Assembly (NCBI GenBank): GCA_947646735.1
Contig: CANTFK010000528.1
Coordinates: forward strand, 1 to 64,000
From: Peronospora farinosa
Lineage: Eukaryota; Oomycota; Peronosporomycetes; Peronosporales; Peronosporaceae
Direction of reading: 5' to 3'
Length of the DNA: 64,000 nucleotides
Part shown: piece after piece, positions 1-8,600 of the stretch
How the letters are laid out: the number at the start of each line of letters is the position of its first letter
How positions within the stretch are numbered: the stretch's first letter is position 1
The notes under the pieces: model-generated
Told to the model about the DNA's origin: nothing
The model's input: the letters and a program-made list of their open reading frames with translations, nothing else
Database searches by the model: none
Position numbers and translations under genes: made by a program

Positions 1-178
1 AAACCCTAAACCCTAAACCCTAAACCCTAAACCCTAAACCCTAAACCCTAAACCCTAAACCCTAAACCCTAAACCCTAAACCCTAAACCCTAAACCCTAA
101 ACCCTAAACCCTAAACCCTAAACCCTAAACCCTAAACCCTAAACCCTAAACCCTAAACCCTAAACCCTAAACCCTAAA
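1..178. repeat. Distal telomere tract (AAACCCT)n
   Basis: About 25 perfect tandem copies of AAACCCT from base 1. This is the C-rich strand read 5' to 3' from a chromosome end, so the window starts at a left telomere. The tract passes into degenerate telomere-like sequence (CACCCAACCCCTAAACCCC) at the outer edge of the Penelope-like element. The TTTAGGG repeat type is shared by plants and oomycetes. Confidence 0.97.
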
Positions 179-381
179 CACCCAACCCCTAAACCCCAAA
201 CCTAAAACCTTATACCTGATATCATCGATTATAACAGGTATCTGTTTTGCGTCTCTAATAACTGTCAGACTTTATAACTGATACTATCGCTTTGAGCGGG
301 TATTTGTTATTGTTAGACTTTCAAACCTTATAATTGATACTATCTCTTTGAACGGGTATTAATTTTTGGTATCAATAATAT

Positions 382-558
382 GATTGGCTTAAAAATTAAC
401 ATTTTGATTGGCTTAAAAGCCGAATACATGATTGGCTTAAAAATCCTACATATTCGATTGGCTAATAAGTCACCTATCTGATTGGCTTAAATGTCATCAA
501 TTTGATTGGTCCAAACCTAATAAATAATGATTGGACCAAAAGTCAAAATTTTGATTGG
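382..558 (+). promoter_or_regulatory. Periodic GATTGG (inverted CCAAT) array
   Basis: Eight GATTGG hexamers start at 382, 406, 430, 456, 480, 504, 529 and 553, a spacing of 24-26 bp. Several are followed by CTTAAA. GATTGG is the reverse of a CCAAT box, the NF-Y target. The array lies upstream of the ribozyme and ORF1 and recurs at 4549-4725 in the second pLTR, so it is a candidate promoter or enhancer. Role inferred. Confidence 0.5.
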
Positions 559-734
559 TTTAAAAATTAAACAGATTATTTGGTCACAAAATCAAAAATT
601 TAACATAATTTAACAAAATTTGTTTAATTCTATCATATTTATCCTTTCGGCACATTGTCTTAAAACTACTATGCTATGTTTTAAGCGCTGTTGTAAGCCA
701 GCTCAAAAATTTGACTGGTTCACATACGCCGAAA

Positions 735-816
735 AAACACGTGGGAATTCTCACTGATGAAGGCTACCCAGCCGAAAGGAAAGGTCACTTTTGATTTTCC
801 TTTGAGATACGTGTTT
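735..816 (+). ncRNA. Type I hammerhead ribozyme (5' pLTR)
   Basis: The catalytic core CTGATGA is at 754-760 and GAAA at 774-777. Stem II is GGCT 762-765 with AGCC 770-773 and an ACCC loop; A761 is a single extra base. Stem III is AGGAAA 777-782 with TTTCCT 796-801. Stem I has an inner helix TCTCA 749-753 with TGAGA 803-807, an internal loop, and an outer helix ACACGT 737-742 with ACGTGT 809-814 that extends two more A-T pairs. Predicted cleavage is after T802. All conserved core positions that I can place are present. Hammerheads in pLTRs are known for Penelope-like elements. Confidence 0.85.
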
Positions 817-917
817 GTATTCAGTAGCCTAGTTATATTCTATATTTTAGTTTTTTACTAGGTTTATACTGTATACTGTATACTTTGTATACTCTGGTAT
901 TCGAAGGGAAGTTGACC

Positions 918-1907
918 ATGTCTACCTCGGTAGACCCAACCCTAAACCCTCCTCGACACCCCGTCGATTTAAGCTGCGATCCGGTGAGGCCTTCGAACCC
1001 TCCGTTGATTGCGCTGCCACTCTTCCTGGATGAGCATATTACTGCCTCCTATAGGAAGAAGGTGACCCTTAATGGCAAGATCAAAGCCAAAAGGGCCGCC
1101 ATTCAAAAGTTGACGGAGCATGATGCCAATGGCACTTGCCCCAAATCGCTTCAGATTTCGCATCAGATGACCTTTTCGGATGGTCTTCGCGAATCTGATC
1201 CTGAATTTGTGAAAATTCAAAGCGAATATTTTGAGGAGATTAAATCTCGCTACCTCAAGCAGGCAACTGCTATTGCACTCAAAGTGCAACATGAGGAACT
1301 CAGAACTCTCAACTTGCAATTTGGAAATTTGGATACAGAATTTTACAATAAAACTTGTGAATTTTTTGATACCCAACAAACTGCCGCCTATCCCACTGTA
1401 CCTCTAACAAAGGGCATCGCATCAGGACGCGAAGTGGGATTTCGCGATCGGTTTTCAGGGGAATTCCATTTTCCGTATTTGGTCGAATTGGCCAAAGACA
1501 AATATTGCTCTAAATGGTCCCATTATCTAGATGGTCTAAATGATCGTCTAGCTCTAATGTCCATTAAAGCCAAAGCCCTCGAGGCTAAGCGTGCCGCTGC
1601 TGAAGACACAGAAATGGGTCTTCCAGACGAGACTAAGATTAAAGATCTTGTGTCGAAAGTGGCTGACGCCAAGTTCAAAAAACTTGAATCAATGATCCGT
1701 GGCCTGTCTAAATCCAGCCCGGGTCCCAAGTCGCGTCAAAAAAACCGCCCAGCCGGGAAAAAGACCCAGTCACCCGGCAAAAAACCCAAACCGAAACCCA
1801 AACCTCGCGCAAAAGGCGCCCCCGGCGGTCACACTGGGCAAAACAAGCGAAAACGCGCCGGGCAAATTTCCGGAAGCAAAAACGCCAAGCCAAGAAACAA
1901 GCACTAA
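918..1907 (+). CDS. PLE ORF1, basic-tailed protein
   Basis: 329 codons from an ATG at 918 in an ACCATG context. The frame is open further upstream but only with non-ATG codons. The first residues (MSTSVDPTLNP) are encoded inside the pLTR, and DPTLNP is read from telomere-like DNA. The body is charged and probably helical. The last 60 residues are a Lys/Pro/Arg-rich tail likely to bind nucleic acid. The RT frame is open, without an ATG, from before the ORF1 stop, and a slippery heptamer at 1739-1745 links the two frames. No database family is recognised. PLE ORF1 proteins are poorly conserved, and a role in RNA binding or RNP assembly is inference. Confidence 0.75.
   Translation: MSTSVDPTLNPPRHPVDLSCDPVRPSNPPLIALPLFLDEHITASYRKKVTLNGKIKAKRAAIQKLTEHDANGTCPKSLQISHQMTFSDGLRESDPEFVKIQSEYFEEIKSRYLKQATAIALKVQHEELRTLNLQFGNLDTEFYNKTCEFFDTQQTAAYPTVPLTKGIASGREVGFRDRFSGEFHFPYLVELAKDKYCSKWSHYLDGLNDRLALMSIKAKALEAKRAAAEDTEMGLPDETKIKDLVSKVADAKFKKLESMIRGLSKSSPGPKSRQKNRPAGKKTQSPGKKPKPKPKPRAKGAPGGHTGQNKRKRAGQISGSKNAKPRNKH
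1739..1838 (+). promoter_or_regulatory. Candidate -1 frameshift signal joining ORF1 and RT
   Basis: The heptamer A_AAA_AAC lies at 1739-1745 in the correct ORF1 phase (codons AAA 1740, AAC 1743). A 6-nt spacer is followed by a perfect 6-bp stem, GCCGGG 1752-1757 with CCCGGC 1773-1778. The loop bases CCCAGT 1765-1770 can pair with ACTGGG 1833-1838, giving a pseudoknot. The -1 frame is open without a stop from 1745 through the RT. Confidence 0.7.
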
Positions 1908-3832
1908 AAGCAGATTTAGTAGTTAAAACTCCTTTAATACAGCTTAAGTCTTCAACTAAAACTAATGTTTTACGTTTATTCGGTAATCGTCCGGTGTTTA
2001 CTATTAATCACCGTGTCACAAATTTAGCATTTCATGACCTTACCCCTCCGGGCACGAACCTTCCTAACGGTCTGTCCAAATTATTAGGTCTCAGCTTTAA
2101 ATTTTGTCCAACACCACCCCGAATTAAAACGGCAGCCTATTTGGCTGGGTTCGATTCACTTATGCGTTCTATTAAAATTAACGCTGCTTTTCGTGATAAA
2201 CCGGATCGCACATATGCAAAACAAATCTATGTACCGAATCCGTCATGGAAACCCCCGGAATTAGCTAATCCTAATTTTATGCAATTCCTTATGCATACTC
2301 GTGGCATCCTAAAAGATAGCTTAGACTTATATAAATTTCGTCATAGCTTTAATTTGCCACGGCGTAGTCGACAAATGCTTGGTGAGCTTCGTCGTAAAAC
2401 TGACCTTAAATTCTTGGCGACCGACAAAAATCTCGGTCCCGCTGTCATGTTAACGGAACAATATATCCGTTGGTGTCTTGAACATCTTCGTTCTGACAAT
2501 ATTTACTTACATTATCCCAAAATTCCATTGCGTGCATTACAACGCATGGTATTAAATTGGCACTTCAGGGTATCTAAAAAATATCCCGAATTAGTAAGAA
2601 ATATCAAGATAGTTATACATACTATTGATACTACAATACCGGCTCGGTTTTATGGAATGCCTAAAATTCATAAAACTCCGATGGGATTTCGCCCAATTGT
2701 AGCATCTATTAATTCACCCCTTCATGGCTTATCAAAATGGATAGATTATATGCTTCAGCCATATATTCTAAACTGTAGCCATATCCTTCAAAGTAGTAAT
2801 CGCTTACTACCACAGTTAAGCGACCTACAAATACCCTCTGATTCGCTCTTGACAACCTGGGATGCTACTTCCCTCTATACGTCCATACCGAATTCAGAAG
2901 GATTACGAGCAATATCATGGTGGCTACGGGACTCTAAGTACCGTGATATCATCTTAGAAGGGATAACCATACTTATGAACCATAATTGGTTTGAATTTGG
3001 AGACACTTGTTGGCGCCAAACCCGTGGTGCTGCAATGGGTACACCCGCTGCTCCTAGTTATGCTAACTTATATTTAGCATACTACGAGATAAATGTACTA
3101 TTTCCAATGTTCAAAGACTCTTTGGTTTTCTATACCAGATATATTGACGATGTATTCATCATATTTTCAGTTGATACTTCGCGTCTCTGGTATTATAATC
3201 GCTTTAAAGCTGTCATGTCGCGTACCTTTCCGGGTATTAAGTGGACGTCACCATCCCAATCACTAGATTTAGGTATGACACCTCCACCGCAAACAGCTGA
3301 TTTTCTTGACTTAACTATTACTCTCGAAAATACTACAATTTTTACGCAAACTTATCAAAAAGCGTTAAATTTGTATCTTTATCCCTGTCCTACCAGTGCT
3401 CATCCGCCTGGTGTATTTTCAGGGTTAATTCATGGCTTAATCCGCACATATTTTACTCAAAATACGAAACTTGATGATTTTAAATCAACTTTGCGTTTGT
3501 TATATACGCGGTTACGTGCCCGCGGATTTTCGGAATATTTCCTAAAGAAAACATTTACATCAGCGTATGCTAAATGTCGCCAACCTTCTACTAATAGTAA
3601 GGATGGCATGCGAATTATTCCGTATAAAATCACTTTCGACTCTAACGGCCCTCGCCAAAAGACACTTAAGAAAATGATTAAATTTCGCCAACTTCAACGT
3701 CTACTAATAAGACAACGCCTTGGTCGCTTAGTTATTTGCTATAAACGCCCACATAACTTAGCATCATTATTAATTCGTGCTAAAATTCAGCCTGAATTTA
3801 AACCAAGTCCAAAAGAACTTTTAAATCTTTAA
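1745..3832 (+). CDS. Penelope-like reverse transcriptase, endonuclease-lacking
   Basis: About 695 codons in the -1 frame relative to ORF1. There is no ATG before roughly 140 residues in, well inside PLE-conserved sequence, so expression by frameshifting from ORF1 is favoured. PLE signatures in order are TDKNLGPAV, FYGMPKIHKTP with RPIVAS, WDATSLYTSIP (first catalytic Asp), RGAAMGTPAAP, RYIDDVF (catalytic DD) and ADFLDLTI. After these come the thumb/linker with HPPGVFSG and the conserved KRPHNLASLLIRAK. The protein stops soon after, with no GIY-YIG nuclease, which is the mark of PLEs that use telomere ends as primers. The frame is fully open and the catalytic residues are kept. Confidence 0.9.
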   Translation, partial: PPSREKDPVTRQKTQTETQTSRKRRPRRSHWAKQAKTRRANFRKQKRQAKKQALKADLVVKTPLIQLKSSTKTNVLRLFGNRPVFTINHRVTNLAFHDLTPPGTNLPNGLSKLLGLSFKFCPTPPRIKTAAYLAGFDSLMRSIKINAAFRDKPDRTYAKQIYVPNPSWKPPELANPNFMQFLMHTRGILKDSLDLYKFRHSFNLPRRSRQMLGELRRKTDLKFLATDKNLGPAVMLTEQYIRWCLEHLRSDNIYLHYPKIPLRALQRMVLNWHFRVSKKYPELVRNIKIVIHTIDTTIPARFYGMPKIHKTPMGFRPIVASINSPLHGLSKWIDYMLQPYILNCSHILQSSNRLLPQLSDLQIPSDSLLTTWDATSLYTSIPNSEGLRAISWWLRDSKYRDIILEGITILMNHNWFEFGDTCWRQTRGAAMGTPAAPSYANLYLAYYEINVLFPMFKDSLVFYTRYIDDVFIIFSVDTSRLWYYNRFKAVMSRTFPGIKWTSPSQSLDLGMTPPPQTADFLDLTITLENTTIFTQTYQKALNLYLYPCPTSAHPPGVFSGLIHGLIRTYFTQNTKLDDFKSTLRLLYTRLRARGFSEYFLKKTFTSAYAKCRQPSTNSKDGMRIIPYKITFDSNGPRQKTLKKMIKFRQLQRLLIRQRLGRLVICYKRPHNLASLLIRAKIQPEFKPSPKELLNL

Positions 3833-4343
3833 AACTAAGTAATGTTTTAAATATTTAAATTAATGTTGAAAAGAGATATATAAATATAAAATAAATATAA
3901 AAAATATATATGAAGTTGTGTGTACAAACTCCGTACAGCTGGGATGTGTATGAAGCTCGAAAATATTCGAGTTCAGGACACCGTCCCGCCCCTAAAATAG
4001 GGGGCTTACCGTACCAAGCGTTTGTACGACCAACTAATTTCCCCGGGAGCGCACGGCCTCAGTGATCCTACATTCCTGGGCAATGGGAATGCGGTATCAC
4101 ATCGTAGGCGCAGTGGCACATTTGGGGAGCCCAAGTTAGGACGTTCCACCGATATGGTAAATTGCACTTGATCTTATCCCGAAATGGGACGAGAAGGCAT
4201 GATTTTTTGACCCATATCAAGCTTTAGCTTATAGACACTCTAGTACCCACGCGTACAAGTGGCAATATATAATGGGTCATTTTACCCATTTTAGTACCCA
4301 ATTCCAATTTGGGTACAGTGTGAGGCCCAGTTTTGGCTGGGCC
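3833..4343 (+). other. PLE 3' region dense in hairpins
   Basis: No coding sequence. It holds perfect or near-perfect hairpins: CTCGAA/TTCGAG 3956-3971, GCCCC/GGGGC 3988-4005, a CATTCC/GGAATG hairpin around 4069-4090, and GGCCCAG/CTGGGCC 4324-4343. The last ends exactly where the second pLTR begins. This is likely a structured RNA region recognised by the RT or marking a processing boundary; function inferred. Confidence 0.6.
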
Positions 4344-5117
4344 AACACCCAACCCCTAAACCCCAAACCTAAAACCTTATACCTGATATCATCGATTATA
4401 ACAGGTATCTGTTTTGCGTCTCTAATAACTGTCAGACTTTATAACTGATACTATCGCTTTGAGCGGGTATTTGTTATTGTTAGACTTTCAAACCTTATAA
4501 TTGATACTATCTCTTTGAACGGGTATTAATTTTTGGTATCAATAATATGATTGGCTTAAAAATTAACATTTTGATTGGCTTAAAAGCCGAATACATGATT
4601 GGCTTAAAAATCCTACATATTCGATTGGCTAATAAGTCACCTATCTGATTGGCTTAAATGTCATCAATTTGATTGGTCCAAACCTAATAAATAATGATTG
4701 GACCAAAAGTCAAAATTTTGATTGGTTTAAAAATTAAACAGATTATTTGGTCACAAAATCAAAAATTTAACATAATTTAACAAAATTTGTTTAATTCTAT
4801 CATATTTATCCTTTCGGCACATTGTCTTAAAACTACTATGCTATGTTTTAAGCGCTGTTGTAAGCCAGCTCAAAAATTTGACTGGTTCACATACGCCGAA
4901 AAAACACGTGGGAATTCTCACTGATGAAGGCTACCCAGCCGAAAGGAAAGGTCACTTTTGATTTTCCTTTGAGATACGTGTTTGTATTCAGTAGCCTAGT
5001 TATATTCTATATTTTAGTTTTTTACTAGGTTTATACTGTATACTGTATACTTTGTATACTCTGGTATTCGAAGGGAAGTTGACCATGTCTACCTCGGTAG
5101 ACCCAACCCTAAACCCT
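4344..5117 (+). repeat. Right (3') pLTR of the PLE
   Basis: Second copy of 177-950. It again carries the GATTGG array (4549-4725) and the hammerhead. It stops inside what would be ORF1 codons, at the telomere-matching AACCCTAAACCCT, and continues as perfect AAACCCT repeats. Confidence 0.93.
4902..4983 (+). ncRNA. Type I hammerhead ribozyme (3' pLTR)
   Basis: Same sequence as 735-816, shifted by 4167. The core CTGATGA is at 4921-4927 and predicted cleavage is after 4969. Two ribozymes in the same sense would cut a long transcript into 4167-nt units (803-4969). Confidence 0.85.
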
Positions 5118-5445
5118 AAACCCTAAACCCTAAACCCTAAACCCTAAACCCTAAACCCTAAACCCTAAACCCTAAACCCTAAACCCTAAACCCTAAACCC
5201 TAAACCCTAAACCCTAAACCCTAAACCCTAAACCCTAAACCCTAAACCCTAAACCCTAAACCCTAAACCCTAAACCCTAAACCCTAAACCCTAAACCCTA
5301 AACCCTAAACCCTAAACCCTAAACCCTAAACCCTAAACCCTAAACCCTAAACCCTAAACCCTAAACCCTAAACCCTAAACCCTAAACCCTAAACCCTAAA
5401 CCCTAAACCCTAAACCCTAAACCCTAAACCCTAAACCCTTAACCC
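5103..5445. repeat. Internal telomere tract (AAACCCT)n
   Basis: About 48 perfect AAACCCT copies between the PLE and a LINE-like fragment, same orientation as the terminal tract. The last unit is altered (TTAACCC) and directly abuts protein-coding-like sequence at 5446. This is the former chromosome end to which the PLE attached. Confidence 0.95.
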
Positions 5446-5462
5446 AGAGGAAGTGGAGCGTC
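5446..5462 (-). pseudogene. Distal remnant of LINE-type RT tail
   Basis: Read on the minus strand, these bases encode (V)TLHFLW. That continues in frame and sense from the fragment at 11076-11710 on the far side of the copia element. The homology ends abruptly at telomere repeats, so the gene was broken here. Confidence 0.55.
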
Positions 5463-5669
5463 TGTTGGAAACCGCACCTACTTTAGATACAGAGAAAGTA
5501 AGCTGAAGTTGCAGTTGCAGTTGAAGAGGTAAGTTGAAGTTGAAGAAGTTAGTTTAAGAAGATTCTAGAGTGATTGTCTGAGGTAGTCATGAGTGCAGTA
5601 CAGGCAGTCCTAGATTTACCTTAAAATCAACAAGTTGTTTGTGAGTGCGTTCGAGTGCGAATTCCGTTA
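5463..5669 (+). repeat. copia 5' LTR
   Basis: 207 bp, near identical to 10869-11075. It contains an internal GAAGTTGAAGTTG-type short tandem repeat. Confidence 0.85.
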
Positions 5670-5670
5670 G

Positions 5671-5685
5671 GGTTATGAGCCCAAC
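5671..5685 (+). promoter_or_regulatory. copia primer-binding site overlapping gag start
   Basis: GGTTATGAGCCCAAC lies one base after the LTR. Its complement matches an initiator-tRNA-Met anticodon stem-loop (GGGCTCATAACC) rather than a tRNA 3' CCA end, like the tRNA-half priming known for Drosophila copia. The gag ATG (5675) lies inside it. Confidence 0.6.
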
Positions 5686-8600
5686 TACACATCGGCTACG
5701 CGGTGCTATAGGACCGTCGAGAACACCAAGACCAAACATGTCATTATCGTCAGACTCTGACAGCGACACAGGCAAGCGTAAAGGCTTTAAAATCGGTCAG
5801 GGGTCCAGTTCGCTGGAACGGAGACGACTGGACTTTCTACAAGCATGCCATGATTAATGCTTTCGAGGAGAGCTTATTGGATCAGATCGCTATCGGAAAG
5901 GAGACTTTGGACGATACTTGGAATGCTGAACAGAAAGGTGAATTCAAGAAGAAGCAAGCGAAGATCAAGATATTGATTCAAGGATCGCTTTCGATGAAAC
6001 TTGCGAAGCAAGTGATGATGAAAGGGACAGGCACGGAGATGTGGTCCGAACTCGTATCGATATATGAGGGCAAGACAAATCCTGCTATGACCGCGCAGAA
6101 GGTGTATCGCTTACAAGGCGAGCTACACAGGACTCACATGCGTGGAAAGGGCAACGTGCGAAGCCACCTACACAAGCTTTTTGATATTAGAAATCAACTT
6201 GCGGATTTAGGCTCGCCCGTGAATGACTTGCAGATGGTGGATCGAATGCTGCGAAGTCTTCCGGCACTAACGTGCTATGATGAATTACGACGCAAAGTCT
6301 TATTCAGCTCTAAAATGACGAAGTACACACCAGAGCTACTTCGAGAGATGATCATTACTGCTGAATCGAGAAGTGAAGACTGGGAAGGTAATATCTTCGG
6401 CTACAAGGAGCAAAAGAGGACCCAGGGCACGCACGGTGGCAGTAAACAAGGTAGGGGGCCACACAAACCTTTGGACAAGAAGCCAGCAACCAAGACAAGG
6501 AGCGATGGTTGTTATAATTGTGGTGGGGATCATTTTAAACGTGATTGCCCGGATCTGGATGGAAAGAAGAACGCAAGAACAAATTACGCGTGTTCAGGCG
6601 GGACACCATTAGAACAAGGAGTCAAAGAAAATCGGGACGATGAAAGTGAAGATGCACAAAAGCGTGAAGTCGTGATTGGAGAAGTTGTCAAGCTTGTCGA
6701 TAAAGACTATGAACCTTGTCGATGGTACTTTGACACGGGGTCCAATGCACATATCACAGCGTGCAAAGAGTACTTCATGACGCTGCAAAGCATGGAAGAT
6801 AGCGAGTGGAACCCAACTATCTCGGAGTTTGCTGACGGCGTCGATGCCAAAGCGGAAGGATTTGGGACTATCCTTCTTGAAGTTATGGTTGACGAGCAAT
6901 TGGTGATGTTGATGATTGAGGATGTTTTGTACGTCCCAAGTCTTGGCTGCAACCTTTTCTCACCTGGGTTATCACTAGACCAAGGATTTAAGATGACGTG
7001 GGAAAATGATGCGCGATTGTTCGGAATGATGAAAGATGGAGCAGAGGTGATTCGAACGTCTTATGAAAACCACCTGTGGACATTTTTGACTCACAACATC
7101 AGCAGTTGTGTGAACATAAAGGGCCGCATTAAAGACAAGAAAACAGTATTTGCAAACTTTGCTGTTACGGATGGTGTTGCAGACATTGACGTCTGGCATG
7201 AAAGACTTGGACATGTATGTCCAGAGTACATCAGGCTGATGGTTGATCGTGGATTAGCAAAGGGTATCATGCTTCAACGCCGGGGTAAATTTGACTGTGC
7301 GGATTGCCACTTCGGCAAGCAACGCAGAAAGACATACCGTAAGACACTCGACAGGAACATCACGAGAGTGAATGATGTTATTTTCGCTGACTTACTTATA
7401 CCTGGGGTGAGTAATGGATCACCATATTCCGCGGTTCTAGTGGTCATGGATGGCTTCTCGCGCTACGTGAAGACCTATTTGTTGAAGTCTAAGACCGAGG
7501 GCGAAGTGAACCAACATATAAAGAATTATATAAAGTGGGCTGAGCGACAACATGCAAATGGAGTTGATCGAATCATTTCTCGTGAATTAACTGAAGGTAA
7601 TGCAGACCAACAATGTTTGGTACGTCAAGTACTGACTGACAAGGGACAAGAGTTCTGCAATGGGACGATGGAGACCTGGTATACCGAACATGGAATCGTG
7701 CACACTAAGGTTGGTCCAAAGGCGTCTCAGCTAAATTTGGTGGAGCGAACGCATCAGACACTGATAGGAATGGTAAAGACAATGATGCACCAGTCTGGAT
7801 TCCCGAAGTCCTTTTGGGTGCACGCACTAGAAAATGCTGTGTATGTAAAGAACAGGGTGTACTGCAAGGGTGCAGGATGCACGCCTTATGAAACCGTCTT
7901 TGGGTCAAAACCGGACATCCATCACGTGAGATCGTTTGGCTCATTAACCTACTGCCATGTCCCAGTGTCGAAGAAGAGAAAATTAAATATGAACTGCAGA
8001 ATGGGTTTTCTGCTAGGCTACCGAGAGGATGTTGTCGGTTGTCACGTGTATTTCCCGACGGAACACAAGAAAGGCTTCGTATCGGACGTGAAGATCAATG
8101 AATTAGTCAAATACAAGGATCGCTATGAGAGCTCATACCCCACAAAGGTCAAGAAATGGCTGCATACGTTGAATGAGTCACTGGAGGAAGGCGAGCTTGT
8201 TGCATATGCGGATGATGACCAAGACAGCGCTTCCCAACGAGCCGAATATGACATTGAATCAGAGCAGCGCGTATGCAGTAATGTTGAGATGGTCTCGTCT
8301 AAAAGCAGCCTAGATGAGGCTGATCGAAATGTATGGAATGACATGGTATCGTACAGCGAAGCAGTAAACGACAGCGAAGTGAATGAGAGATATGACGAGA
8401 AATTAACGAGTATCGATCGACGTACATGGGACGACATACTGCAAAATAGCCGTCTACCCGATTACGAATCGTCTAGTGAAGTACAAGAAGGAGAAACTGC
8501 CATATCGGATGTCGATCAAGAGAAGGAGTTTTCGGTCCAAGTTGCAGAAAGTCTCAGCACAGAAAATGAACATGACTCCGAAGACGATGAAGGATATAGC

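Larger units (their letters stand above)
177..950 (+). repeat. Left (5') pLTR of the PLE
   Basis: Identical by eye to 4344-5117. It contains a telomere-like degenerate start, a promoter-like GATTGG array, AT-rich sequence, a hammerhead ribozyme and the first 33 bases of ORF1 coding sequence. The repeat ends at base 950, inside the stretch AACCCTAAACCCT. That is exactly where the right copy runs into true telomere repeats. Confidence 0.93.
177..5117 (+). mobile_element. Telomere-attached Penelope-like element with two pLTRs
   Basis: The element lies between two telomere tracts. It has 774-bp direct repeats at both ends (177-950 and 4344-5117, offset 4167 with no difference seen by eye). Between them are an ORF1 with a basic tail and a Penelope-type reverse transcriptase with no GIY-YIG endonuclease. 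The sense strand points away from the chromosome end, so its 3' end abuts the older, inner telomere tract. This is the orientation expected if cDNA synthesis is primed by the G-rich telomere overhang, as known for endonuclease-deficient PLEs of the Athena/Coprina type. The unit length is 4167 bp, and the copy has one full unit plus a second pLTR. Both reading frames are open, so it may be recent. Confidence 0.9.

Noticed and set aside
3900..4200. 5S rRNA or tRNA gene in the PLE 3' region
   Set aside because: Several hairpins are present but I could not place A/B boxes or the 5S internal control region.
1..5445. CRISPR-like array because of many short direct repeats
   Set aside because: Repeats are contiguous telomere units without spacers, in a eukaryotic chromosome end.
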